Origin: an uncultured Collinsella sp.
GTDB lineage: Bacteria; Actinomycetota; Coriobacteriia; Coriobacteriales; Coriobacteriaceae
NCBI GenBank assembly: GCA_900542085.1
Contig: UQMK01000014.1
Span: forward strand, 1 to 57,822
Length of the DNA stretch: 57,822 nt
Direction of reading: 5' to 3'
In this document: positions 9,372-17,342 of the stretch, in pieces
How the letters are laid out: the number at the start of each line of letters is the position of its first letter
How positions within the stretch are numbered: position 1 is the first letter of the stretch
Translations under genes and position numbers: made by a program
Notes under the pieces: model-generated
What the model saw: the letters and a program-made list of their open reading frames with translations, nothing else
Databases searched by the model: none
What the model was told of the DNA's origin: nothing

Positions 9372-9389
9372 TGGTGCCCCCAGCGGGAT
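9372..9389 (-). repeat. Second copy of the tRNA-Glu 3' end
   Basis: Eighteen bases identical to 9561-9578, the acceptor/CCA end of the tRNA-Glu gene, in the same orientation. A direct repeat of a tRNA 3' end 189 bp away is what site-specific integration or excision at a tRNA leaves behind. No integrase lies between the copies. Confidence 0.7.
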
Positions 9390-9516
9390 GTCCGCGTGCG
9401 GCTTCCGCCGCTCGCTTCCGCTGCGTCGCTCCGCTCCTTGCGTGCTGCGCTGGAAAACGCTTGCGCGTTTCCTCAGCTCCGCACCCTGTCGGGTTCGAAT
9501 CCCGGCGCATGGGTAG
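9390..9516. other. Non-coding spacer between tRNA-Glu 3'-end copies
   Basis: GC-rich, low-complexity sequence with tandem CGCTTCCGC/GTCGCTCCGC-like units, a hairpin GGAAAACGC/GCGTTTCC (9451-9471), and an isolated T-arm-like GGGTTCGAATCCC (9490-9502) with no matching tRNA body. No coding potential is seen. Confidence 0.5.
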
Positions 9517-9517
9517 C

Positions 9518-9548
9518 AAAAAGCCCGCTACCGAATTGGTAACGGGCT
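9518..9548 (-). terminator. Terminator of tRNA-Glu
   Basis: Read on the minus strand: 11-bp arms (9538-9548 with 9522-9532, one mismatch), 5-nt loop, then T5 (9518-9522 overlap). It lies 12 bp past the tRNA CCA end. Confidence 0.85.
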
Positions 9549-9560
9549 TCTCAGATTCTG

Positions 9561-9637
9561 TGGTGCCCCCAGCGGGATTCGAACCCGCGATATCCACCTT
9601 GAAAGGGTGGCGTCCTTGGCCGCTAGACGATGGGGAC
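9561..9637 (-). tRNA. tRNA-Glu(UUC)
   Basis: Read on the minus strand the gene is 77 nt including an encoded CCA. The acceptor GTCCCCA pairs with TGGGGGC (one G-U). The anticodon stem is CCACC/GGTGG with loop CTTTCAA, giving anticodon UUC. The T-arm is GCGGG-TTCGAAT-CCCGC. The D-arm is typical of glutamate tRNAs. Confidence 0.95.
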
Positions 9638-9647
9638 AGCGGGAAAG

Positions 9648-9675
9648 AGTATAGCAGACTTTTCTATCCGTTCAC
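9648..9675 (-). promoter_or_regulatory. Promoter of tRNA-Glu
   Basis: On the minus strand, GTGAAC (9670-9675) and TATACT (9648-9653) are separated by 16 bp, just upstream of the mature tRNA start. Confidence 0.6.
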
Positions 9676-9733
9676 ATATCGTTGGCAGATTGAAAAACCA
9701 CCACACAGGAGTGGGTTTCTATTCCGATATTCA

Positions 9734-9874
9734 AATATCTCAATCTGTAACATCTGGGCGGGCAAATCGGCTCTATCTGTTACAGATCGAGACAGACGGC
9801 GGGCGTCGGGACGAATATCTCAATCTGTAACAGTAAGACGACTTTCAACGGCCTAGATGTTACAGATCGAGACA
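9734..9874. repeat. Two hairpin units spaced exactly 80 bp
   Basis: Arms TCTCAATCTGTAACA at 9738-9752 and 9818-9832 each face TGTTACAGATCGAGA at 9778-9792 and 9858-9872. Both hairpins have 15-bp arms with one mismatch and a 25-nt loop. Arms are conserved between the two units, while loops and inter-unit spacers are unrelated in sequence. The arrangement lies between tRNA-Glu and the 3' end of the murT-gatD gene. Confidence 0.85.
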
Positions 9875-9895
9875 AACAAACGTGGCAGGTCAAAA

Positions 9896-9928
9896 CCACC
9901 ACAAAGGTGCCTGTCCCCTTTGTGGTGG
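9896..9928 (-). terminator. Terminator of the murT-gatD operon
   Basis: Perfect 12-bp arms (9917-9928 and 9896-9907), 9-nt loop, followed on the minus strand by TTTTG, 7 bp after the stop codon of the fused gene. Confidence 0.88.
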
Positions 9929-9935
9929 CGGGGCG

Positions 9936-12113
9936 TTAGGGGAGGAGCTTCATCGCGGCGTCGTGGGCGGCGTGCTCGTAAGTGTCGTCGAGGGGCTTGA
10001 GCGGCAGCAGGGCGGCGGCCTGTGCGTCGCCACGGCGCTCGAGGGCGTGGGCGATGAGCCAGTCAGCGAGCGCGGGGTTCTTGGGTAGTGCCGGTCCGTG
10101 TAGGTACGTGCCGATGACGCCCTTGTAGATGAGGCCTTCAAAGCCATCGTCGCCGTTGTTGCCGGTACCCGTGACGACGGACGTTCCGAGCGGCGTGGCC
10201 TCCGCATCGAGCAGGGTGCGGCCGCCGTGATTCTCGAATCCCACAAAGGACTCGGGTGCCAGGTCGGTCTTGACGGCGACGTTGCCGATCAGACGGTCGG
10301 AGCCGCGCACGGTTTCGGCGGCAATGACGCCCAGGCCCTCGATGCGATTCTCGCCCATATAGTACGAACGGCCGAGCAGCTGATAGCTGCCACAGATAGC
10401 GAGCAGCGAGCCGCCATCCTCAACATAGGCCGCGACCTTGTCTTTTTGAGCGAACAGCTCGTGTGCTACGGCCAGCTGATCGCGGTCGGAGCCACCGCCC
10501 ATCATGACGATGTCGGCGTCGGTGAGATCGAGCGACTCGCCCATACGGACCTCGTCCACGCACACGGGGATGCCACGCCAGGCGCAGCGGCGCTCGAGGG
10601 CAATGACGTTGCCGCCGTCGCCATAGAGGTTGAGGGCATCGGGATACAGGTAGACGATGCGTAGCGGGCGCGAAAGCTCGACCGGCGCAATGTCGGTGGG
10701 GACAGCGCTGCCATCGGCGCGCGTTACGGCGTGGGAGGCGACCGAGCTCGCATCGGTGCCCTTAAGCTCGTCGAGCTCCTTGACCAGCGGCGGGAAGGCC
10801 GTGTAGTTGGCGACTGCGTAGAAGATGTCATCGGCGATCTCGTCTGCCACGGCGCCGATCGCCTGCTCGATATTCGAGATGATGGCGGCGTCGATGCCGG
10901 CGTACTTCAGACGTACCTGCATATCGTGTGCACGCGTGCCGCCGGCAAAGGCGACAAGCCCTGGGGTATCGGCGATGCGCTCGAAGTCGACGTCGTAGAT
11001 CCACGAGACATCGTGGCCGTCGGCGTCGTTGTCGTTCAGGAAGAAGGCACAGAGTCTGCCGCCCGCCGTCTTAATGGACTGGATCTGTCGATCGAAGCCC
11101 ACGGGATTCTTGGCCAGGTTTGCCTCGACGGTACGGCCGGCGATCTCCCAGCGGCCCATGCGTCCGCCGGCGGGGACGTAGGCATCGAGCGTGGGCTGTA
11201 GGTGAGCTGCGTCCACGCCCAGCTCGCGCGCCGCAAAGAAGGCGGCGGCAACGTTGTAGACCATGTACAGGCCGTTGTAGCGCGTGACGATGTGCGTTGC
11301 AGGTGCGTCGGTATCGGGTCCAAAGTTCAGGTCAAAGCCGTAGCCACTGCAGGTGAGCTCAACGCCTGTCACGCGACGGACCAGCGCGGGACGACCCCAA
11401 CCGCACGAAGGACAATGATAGGCACCGAGCTGGCCGTACTGCACATAGTCGTACTCCAGCGGCGCGTTGCACTGCGAGCAAAAACGCGAGTCGCTAATGC
11501 GATCGGACTCGGTGCCCGTGGCGCCGTCGATGCCAAAGGCGATGCTCGTATTGGGGACGCGCGCGGCGATCGAGGCGCACAGCGGATCGTCGGCGTCATA
11601 GATGAGCGTCGTTGCCGGCGAAAGCTCCAACGCGTGGGCGATGACGTCCTGGGTGTGGTCGATCTCGCCGTAGCGGTCCAGCTGGTCGCGGAACAGGTTG
11701 AGCAGCACAAAGTACGTCGGCTTGAGCTTGGGCAGGACGCGCACCGTGTAGAGCTCGTCGCACTCAAAGACGCCTACGCGCTTGCCGTTGCCGGCACGCT
11801 TAAGATTGCTGCGGGCTTCGAGCAGGGCACCTACTACGCCCGGCTCCATGTTGTTGCCAGCGCGGTTGCATACCACGGTAGCGCCGCTGGCGGCAACGGC
11901 GTCGGCGATGAGGTTGGAGGTGGTGGTCTTGCCGTTGGTGCCGGTGATCACCACGCTGCGGTCGACAAGGCCCGCGAGGTCGCTTAGCAGCTCGGGGTCG
12001 ATCTTCATGGCGATGCGGCCGGGGAGTACGCCACCCTGGCGCTTAAGGACGGAGCGCAGCCCCCAGCGGGCGATATCGCTCGAGGTGCAGGCGAGAGATG
12101 AGCGGAAGTTCAT
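9936..12113 (-). CDS. Fused MurT-GatD lipid II isoglutaminyl synthase
   Basis: Both halves of the enzyme that amidates the D-Glu of lipid II are in one 725-residue chain. Residues 1-455 are MurT-like: Mur ligase P-loop GTNGKTTT at 58-65, a four-Cys zinc ribbon (Cys212, 215, 234, 237), and a C-terminal domain with the conserved LNDNDADG stretch. Residues 480-725 are GatD-like class I amidotransferase: nucleophile Cys574 in AICGSYQ and catalytic His672 in TYLHGP. In described systems (Staphylococcus, Streptococcus) MurT and GatD are separate, adjacent genes, so the fusion is notable. A 25-residue linker (about 455-480) joins them. The start follows TTAGGAAC. It is last gene of a three-gene minus-strand run. 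Confidence 0.92.
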   Translation of the reverse strand: MNFRSSLACTSSDIARWGLRSVLKRQGGVLPGRIAMKIDPELLSDLAGLVDRSVVITGTNGKTTTSNLIADAVAASGATVVCNRAGNNMEPGVVGALLEARSNLKRAGNGKRVGVFECDELYTVRVLPKLKPTYFVLLNLFRDQLDRYGEIDHTQDVIAHALELSPATTLIYDADDPLCASIAARVPNTSIAFGIDGATGTESDRISDSRFCSQCNAPLEYDYVQYGQLGAYHCPSCGWGRPALVRRVTGVELTCSGYGFDLNFGPDTDAPATHIVTRYNGLYMVYNVAAAFFAARELGVDAAHLQPTLDAYVPAGGRMGRWEIAGRTVEANLAKNPVGFDRQIQSIKTAGGRLCAFFLNDNDADGHDVSWIYDVDFERIADTPGLVAFAGGTRAHDMQVRLKYAGIDAAIISNIEQAIGAVADEIADDIFYAVANYTAFPPLVKELDELKGTDASSVASHAVTRADGSAVPTDIAPVELSRPLRIVYLYPDALNLYGDGGNVIALERRCAWRGIPVCVDEVRMGESLDLTDADIVMMGGGSDRDQLAVAHELFAQKDKVAAYVEDGGSLLAICGSYQLLGRSYYMGENRIEGLGVIAAETVRGSDRLIGNVAVKTDLAPESFVGFENHGGRTLLDAEATPLGTSVVTGTGNNGDDGFEGLIYKGVIGTYLHGPALPKNPALADWLIAHALERRGDAQAAALLPLKPLDDTYEHAAHDAAMKLLP

Positions 12114-12158
12114 GAAGCCGTTCCTAACGTGAATGACATGGTCGTGGCGTTTGCGCCG

Positions 12159-13202
12159 TTAAAAGCCGTAACGGCGCGCAAATTCCTGGGCAAGCTGCGA
12201 TACGTCTTCGCAAGCGTTGGCCCAGGGGGCAAAGTCGGGAGTATCCGAGATGATACCGTCGGCCTCCCAAACTGCCTGATGCGAAAGGTCCCAGGGGTCG
12301 TGCGGTTCGGGCCGGCAGGGAAGGTACGGCGTCTGATACATGGGGTTCAGCAAAAAGAACGCGCCGCCCTCGCAGCGGTTGGCAAACTCACGCAGCGCGC
12401 GTGTCGCCGGGCGCATCTTGTTCGTTTTGAACAGCAAGATCGTGCGGGCGAGCAAGTACCAGGGGGAGTTCTCGAGGGCATTGGTCCCCATCTGCTCCTC
12501 GAGCTGGTGGGCCAGGGCAAAAAAGCCGTCCTCGTCTTCCAGGCGAGCGAGGGCGAGTAACACGGTGCCTGCAGCTCGGGTGGGATAGCCTTCCGCCTTA
12601 AGAACGCGGCGAGAATAGTTGACGGCAGCACGGTAACGAGCGCTCGCCATGCACAGCTGCGAGATGGCCTCGAGCGTGTGGAGCCACCCGATAAGCGCCG
12701 GCTCGCTTGCGGTGAGATCGGCCGCCGTCACGCCGTCTGCCAGCACCTTGTTGGCCCAGTAGTGTGGGGCTTCCATATCGAACCCGGGCACGCTTTGCTG
12801 CAGGTAATCGGCCGTGGTCGCCTCGAGCTTCAGCAGGTCGCCCAGGCAGGCGTCGACGGGCGTGTCCGCCAAAATGATGGCGAGCAGCTGGGCATCGAGG
12901 ACATACGCATCGATGCGGACGATCTTGAGCAGCTCATCGCGCATGTCGTCGAACAGGCGGTTGCGCGTCTGCTCAAACTCCTCGTCGCTGCCCATGTCTT
13001 CGATGCGATGGAGTTCGTCGAGCAGGTGGCGGTGAACGCCGGCATAGGACAGCAGCGCCTGGGCATGCTCGGTCTGCGCATACTTATGAGGGTTGACGCT
13101 CACGTCGTTATGGACAAGCTCGCGTGCTGCATCGGTGAGTTCGGGGTGCGACGCAAGGTAGGCGCGCTCCAGGTAGGCGGGGATGTAGACGCTCGGATCC
13201 AT
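12159..13202 (-). CDS. Alpha-helical repeat protein of unknown function
   Basis: A 347-residue soluble protein without signal peptide. It is predicted almost wholly helical, with TPR-like Ala/Leu spacing (for example around ARYRAAVNYSRRVLKAEG and GTVLLALARLEDEDGFF). No catalytic motif is seen. The start ATG overlaps the stop of the upstream gene by one base (TAATG), so the two are translationally coupled. Its partner at 13202-14278 is similar in size and character, and the pair precedes murT-gatD by 45 bp. A scaffold role is conceivable; family not recognised. Confidence 0.8.
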   Translation of the reverse strand: MDPSVYIPAYLERAYLASHPELTDAARELVHNDVSVNPHKYAQTEHAQALLSYAGVHRHLLDELHRIEDMGSDEEFEQTRNRLFDDMRDELLKIVRIDAYVLDAQLLAIILADTPVDACLGDLLKLEATTADYLQQSVPGFDMEAPHYWANKVLADGVTAADLTASEPALIGWLHTLEAISQLCMASARYRAAVNYSRRVLKAEGYPTRAAGTVLLALARLEDEDGFFALAHQLEEQMGTNALENSPWYLLARTILLFKTNKMRPATRALREFANRCEGGAFFLLNPMYQTPYLPCRPEPHDPWDLSHQAVWEADGIISDTPDFAPWANACEDVSQLAQEFARRYGF

Positions 13203-14278
13203 TAGAGGTCTCCTCCCTTAAACGGCAAGCCCTGCTCGGCCGCCCGCAGGATGCGCTCGTCGATCTGGGAACGCACGATATCGTTGGTGGCGACCCAGGC
13301 GGCAAAGCTGGCGTTGTCGGGGGCGCCCAGGCCCTCCTGCAGTACCGGCGTTGCCTCGGACAGCGCAAGGACAAGCTCGTCGGTGGAGCCCACACCCACG
13401 TTGACGCGGGCATAGACGCCATCGGGAAACTCGGTTTGGAAGTAGAGTGCCTCGGCTGCGTGCGGGCACGAGCGTGCAAGGATGCGCAAGTAGTGCTCGG
13501 CACTCTCGTAGTCCAGCTCGCGCCAGGCAGCGCTCATCAGCGCGATGAGCGTCCATGGGTCCAAGTCACGCTCCGCATCCTTGGGACGACGGCGTAGCGG
13601 CGTGTTGGCGAGATAGGGGACGGAGTGGGCAGAGCGAAAGCGCTTGAGCTCCTCGGCGGGGTATTCGAGCTTTGCCATGGCGAGCATCGCAGTGTGGCGG
13701 ACGCCGGCCGGATCGTTGGGGGCAAAGTCGAGGCTGCGGTTTGCAGCTTCGAGCGACATGCGATAGCGGCCGCTAATGAGGGCGCGTGACGCAAGGGCGG
13801 CAAGCCAGCGCAGGTAGGGACGGCGCATAAGGTCGCCTGCGGCCTCGCGCTCGTAGGGGTCCTGCGCCGAGGCGATCTTGAGTGCCAGGTCGTGCTCGAC
13901 TTCATCGCGCTTGGATACCAAGTACTGTACGTACTCCTCGTTGGAGTTGGCGGTGAGGGCGGTCAGCATGCGCTGGGCATCCCAGTTGGTGGGGTCGAGC
14001 GCGGCTGCCTCGCGAAGCATGTTCTCGGCAGCGGCCTCTTCTTGCTCTGCCTGGGTATCGTCAGGGATAAAGGGAATGCGGTAGTCGACAGCCTCGACTA
14101 CCTTGGCAATGAGGTGCCCGGCGCGGTCGCGGTCGTGCACGATGAGCGGCGCGGGGTTGCGGGTGAATTGTTCCATCAGACGCTCTACGGCGGCACCGTC
14201 GGTGAGCGGGATATTGTCGCGGCGCAAGGCCTCAAGAACGAGGCGATGGCAATCCTCTTGAATGGGATCGAATGCCAT
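13202..14278 (-). CDS. TPR-like helical protein of unknown function
   Basis: A 358-residue cytosolic protein. It contains TPR-like helix pairs, such as LISGRYRMSLEAANRSLDFAPNDP near the middle (the A-x3-A-L...P-x-N/D pattern) and AAWRELDYESAEHYLRILA. The N-terminus is acidic and Glu/Ala-rich around AEQEEAAAEN. The start at 14278 follows AAAGGAGG. It is first gene of the operon with the next helical protein (one-base overlap) and murT-gatD. No enzymatic motif is seen and function is unknown. Confidence 0.82.
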   Translation of the reverse strand: MAFDPIQEDCHRLVLEALRRDNIPLTDGAAVERLMEQFTRNPAPLIVHDRDRAGHLIAKVVEAVDYRIPFIPDDTQAEQEEAAAENMLREAAALDPTNWDAQRMLTALTANSNEEYVQYLVSKRDEVEHDLALKIASAQDPYEREAAGDLMRRPYLRWLAALASRALISGRYRMSLEAANRSLDFAPNDPAGVRHTAMLAMAKLEYPAEELKRFRSAHSVPYLANTPLRRRPKDAERDLDPWTLIALMSAAWRELDYESAEHYLRILARSCPHAAEALYFQTEFPDGVYARVNVGVGSTDELVLALSEATPVLQEGLGAPDNASFAAWVATNDIVRSQIDERILRAAEQGLPFKGGDL

Positions 14279-14789
14279 GGGGCCTCCTTTGCTGCGGTTA
14301 GGGTTCAAATTTCTCTATTTAAGGCTCTAGTTTACCCGCATGTGGCACACCGGGGGTGCCGCACTTGGACATGCACCTTTGCACCACGAAGACGGATGTC
14401 AGACGGATGTCGCACAAATGTCGGCACCTTGGACGACTGAGTGGTATCACGGTGCCGCAAACGGTCGATTTTTGGCGGCGAACGGGGCGCATTTTGGAGT
14501 GGCACAGTCCTGCCCGGGATATGTGGTCAACCTTGATAAAACGTTTGCCCAGCTTGGGAGTATGGATGCCGCACAAGGGTCTTCAGGGATAGAAAAAACG
14601 TTTCATCATTGTTGGCTTTAGGTGAATAACTGACCAACTAGAACGGTAAAATAGTGTTTGTCTGAGCGTTGAGACGTTTAGACATCGCGCATTGTCATCG
14701 CCGGCAACGCGCAAAACGGTCCTAACGGAGCCAATCGGGTGCTCCGTTATATACGCAAGTCTAAGAGGGGCTTGTTTAGGAGGCACAGT
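14279..14789. other. Intergenic region with candidate operators
   Basis: Between divergent operons. It has two palindromic AAACGTTT boxes (14539-14546 and 14596-14603) embedded in A-rich sequence, resembling LacI-family operator cores, and a short tandem ACGGATGTC repeat near 14391-14412. The leader of the Fe-ADH gene fills the last 100 bp. No ORF with a ribosome site is seen. Confidence 0.5.
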
Positions 14790-16013
14790 ATGGGACGTTT
14801 TACCAATCCTCGCGATCTGTACTTTGGTGAGGGCGCTCGCCACGAGGTGAAGAACCTCAAGGGCAAGAAGGCCATCATCGTTTCTGGCGGCAGCTCTATG
14901 CGCCGCGGCGGGTTCCTGCAGGACGTTGAGGCCGACCTCAAAGAGGGCGGCTTCGAGGTCAAGCTGTTCGAGGGCGTCGAGTCCGATCCGTCCATCGAGA
15001 CGGTCATGAAGGGCGCCGAGGCCATGCGCGAGTTCGAGCCCGACTGGATTATCGCCATCGGCGGCGGCTCTCCCATCGATGCCGCTAAGGCCATGTGGGT
15101 CTTCTACGAGTATCCCGAGGAGTCCTTCGATAACATCATCCAGCCGTTCAGCTTCCCTGAGCTGCGTCAGAAGGCTCACTTCTGCGCCATCTCCTCTACC
15201 TCCGGTACCGCTACCGAGGTCACTGCCTTCTCCGTCATTACCGACTACGCCAAGGGCATCAAGTACCCGCTGGCCGACTTCAACATCACCCCTGATGTCG
15301 CCATCGTCGACCCCGAGCTCACCTACACCATGCCCGCCAAGCTGTGCGCTCATACCGGCATGGACGCTCTGACCCACTGCATGGAGGCCTACGTTTCCAC
15401 CTGCGCTTCCATGTTCACCGACGCCAACGCTCTGCACGGCATCCGCGAGATCGTCGAGTGGCTGCCCAAGTCCTATGCTGGCGACCATGAGGCCCGTCAG
15501 CACATGCACGAGGCTCAGTGCATCGCCGGTATCGCCTTCTCCTCGGGCCTGCTCGGCATCGTTCACTCCATGGCTCACAAGACCGGTGCAGCCTTTGAGA
15601 ACGGTCACATCATCCACGGTGCTGCCAACGCCATGTACCTGGGCAAGGTCATCCAGTGGAACTCCAAGGACCCGCGCGCTGCCGAGCGTTACGCTTACGT
15701 GGCCAAGGAGATCCTGCACCTTCCCGGCGAGACCAACGAGGAGCTCATCGCTGCGCTCGTCCAGAAGATTCGCGACCTCAACGACCAGCTCAACATTCCG
15801 CAGTCCATCAAGGATTACGCGAATGGTGGCGTGAAGGTCGACGCCGAGAACCCGCAGATGGTTTCCGAGGAGGAGTTCCTCGCCAAGCTGCCCGAGATCG
15901 CCGCAAACGCCGAGCAGGACGCCTGCACGCCCGAGAATCCGCGTGAGACCAAGGCTGCCGACTTCGAGAAGATCCTCAAGGCCTGCTACTACGACACCGA
16001 CATCGATTTCTAA
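14790..16013 (+). CDS. Iron-containing alcohol dehydrogenase
   Basis: NAD(P)-dependent group III alcohol dehydrogenase of 407 residues. Seen: GGGS nucleotide loop (AIGGGSPIDAAKAM), STSGTATEVTAFSVI, the metal-ligand segment TGMDALTHCMEAY with Asp/His, and the second His pair in GIVHSMAHKTG...NGHIIHG. Substrate is likely a short-chain aldehyde or alcohol (fermentative NADH disposal). The start at 14790 follows AGGAGG. Codon use is strongly biased to C/G-ending codons, suggesting high expression. It is followed by a strong terminator and then two glycerol dehydrogenase paralogues. Confidence 0.93.
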   Translation: MGRFTNPRDLYFGEGARHEVKNLKGKKAIIVSGGSSMRRGGFLQDVEADLKEGGFEVKLFEGVESDPSIETVMKGAEAMREFEPDWIIAIGGGSPIDAAKAMWVFYEYPEESFDNIIQPFSFPELRQKAHFCAISSTSGTATEVTAFSVITDYAKGIKYPLADFNITPDVAIVDPELTYTMPAKLCAHTGMDALTHCMEAYVSTCASMFTDANALHGIREIVEWLPKSYAGDHEARQHMHEAQCIAGIAFSSGLLGIVHSMAHKTGAAFENGHIIHGAANAMYLGKVIQWNSKDPRAAERYAYVAKEILHLPGETNEELIAALVQKIRDLNDQLNIPQSIKDYANGGVKVDAENPQMVSEEEFLAKLPEIAANAEQDACTPENPRETKAADFEKILKACYYDTDIDF

Positions 16014-16034
16014 TCGACTCTTGTTATCGTAGCG

Positions 16035-16075
16035 AGGGGCTCCGCACGTATCTGTACGGAGCCCCTTTCTTTTTT
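16035..16075 (+). terminator. Terminator of the Fe-ADH gene
   Basis: Arms AGGGGCTCCG (16035-16044) and CGGAGCCCCT (16057-16066) followed by TTCTTTTTT. Confidence 0.92.
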
Positions 16076-16096
16076 CTTTTAGAGAATGGGATAGTT

Positions 16097-17197
16097 ATGG
16101 CTGCAATTTTCAATAGCCCCAGTAAGTACATCCAGGGCCCGGACGAGCTGGCCAAGCTCGGTTCCTATGTCGAGCCGCTCGGCGCTAAGGCCCTCGTCAT
16201 CGTGACGCCTTCGGGCAAGAAGCGCGTCGGTGCCAAGATCGAGGGCGGCTTTGCCGAGGCTAAGGCCGAGCTGCTGTTTGAGGACTTTAACGGCGAGTGC
16301 TCCAAGGGCGAGGTCGATCGTCTGGTTGCGCTCGCGCGCGACAACGGTTGCGACATCATCGTCGGCGTCGGTGGCGGCAAGATCCTCGACACCGCGAAGG
16401 CCGTCGCCTATTACCTGGAGTCCCCGGTTATCATTTGCCCCACCATTGCTTCGACCGACGCACCGTGCTCGGCGCTTTCGGTGCTCTACACCGACGACGG
16501 CCAGTTTGATAAATACCTCTTCCTTAAGGCAAACCCCAACATTGTCCTGATGGATACGACGGTTATCGCGGCGAGCCCGGTGCGCCTGACGGTTTCCGGT
16601 ATGGGTGATGCGCTCGCAACCTACTTTGAGGCCCAGGCGACGCATGATGCCGACGGTGGCACTTGCGCCGGCGGCAAGGGCGGCATGGCCGGTCTGGCGC
16701 TCGCTAAGCTCTGCTACGAGACGCTTATGGCCGATGGCGTCAAGGCCAAGGTCGCGCTGGAGAAGGGTGCACTGACGCCTGCCGTCGAGCATATCATCGA
16801 GGCCAATACGCTGCTTTCGGGCATTGGCTTTGAGAGCTCGGGCCTTGCTGCTGCTCATGCCATCCACAATGGCCTGACGATGCTGCCCGAGTGCCACGGC
16901 ATGTATCACGGCGAGAAGGTCGCCTTTGGCACCATCGTCCAGCTGGTACTCGAGGATGCCCCGACTGAGAAACTCGAGGAAGTCTTGGGCTTCTGCATTG
17001 AGCTAGGCCTGCCGGTCACGATGAAGGAACTTGGCGTTGCCGAGCTTACGCGCGAGCAGGCCATGATTGTTGCCGAGGCCGCCTGCGCGCCCGATGACAC
17101 CATGTGCAACATGCCGTTTGAGGTGACGCCCGAGATGGTCGCAAACGCCATCCTGGGTGCCGACGCGCTGGGTCATTATTACCTTATGGATGAGTAA
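16097..17197 (+). CDS. gldA: Glycerol dehydrogenase
   Basis: NAD-dependent oxidation of glycerol to dihydroxyacetone, or the reverse, in the cytosol. The 366 residues match GldA. Seen: VGVGGGKILDTAKA (NAD loop), STDAPCSALSVLY, and zinc ligands in SGMGDALATYFEA (Asp), AAAHAIHNGL (His) and ECHGMYHGEKVAFG (His). The start at 16097 lies just after the Fe-ADH terminator, with a weak GAGAATGGGATAG upstream. It has its own terminator at 17211. A second, diverged copy follows at 17343. Confidence 0.92.
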   Translation: MAAIFNSPSKYIQGPDELAKLGSYVEPLGAKALVIVTPSGKKRVGAKIEGGFAEAKAELLFEDFNGECSKGEVDRLVALARDNGCDIIVGVGGGKILDTAKAVAYYLESPVIICPTIASTDAPCSALSVLYTDDGQFDKYLFLKANPNIVLMDTTVIAASPVRLTVSGMGDALATYFEAQATHDADGGTCAGGKGGMAGLALAKLCYETLMADGVKAKVALEKGALTPAVEHIIEANTLLSGIGFESSGLAAAHAIHNGLTMLPECHGMYHGEKVAFGTIVQLVLEDAPTEKLEEVLGFCIELGLPVTMKELGVAELTREQAMIVAEAACAPDDTMCNMPFEVTPEMVANAILGADALGHYYLMDE

Positions 17198-17210
17198 AAC
17201 ATATCTAAGG

Positions 17211-17246
17211 AAGGGGCAGAGCCGACAGATGGCTTTGCCCCTTTTT
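17211..17246 (+). terminator. Terminator of gldA
   Basis: AAGGGGCAGAGCC (17211-17223) pairs with GGCTTTGCCCCTT (17231-17243), with one G-U, followed by a T-run. Confidence 0.9.
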
Positions 17247-17250
17247 GCTG

Positions 17251-17312
17251 TGGTGCAAAGCGGCCTGTCTCCAATGCACAAGTTGGTGCAGGGGGCAGGT
17301 TACTTTGCACCA
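17251..17312. repeat. Inverted repeat before the second glycerol dehydrogenase
   Basis: Arms TGGTGCAAAG (17251-17260) and CTTTGCACCA (17303-17312) are perfect and enclose 42 bp containing GCCTGTCTCC and GGGGCAGGT, which are themselves nearly complementary. It is a stem-loop in the leader of the gene at 17343. Confidence 0.7.
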
Positions 17313-17342
17313 ATCGTTGTTTGATGAAGGGCGGATTCTCGT

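Noticed and set aside
9480..9515. T-arm-like sequence considered as a second tRNA
   Set aside because: No matching acceptor stem, anticodon arm or D-arm around it.
14583..15719. 378-codon minus-strand ORF over the Fe-ADH gene
   Set aside because: Antisense shadow; no ribosome site, and the plus-strand frame is a clear dehydrogenase.
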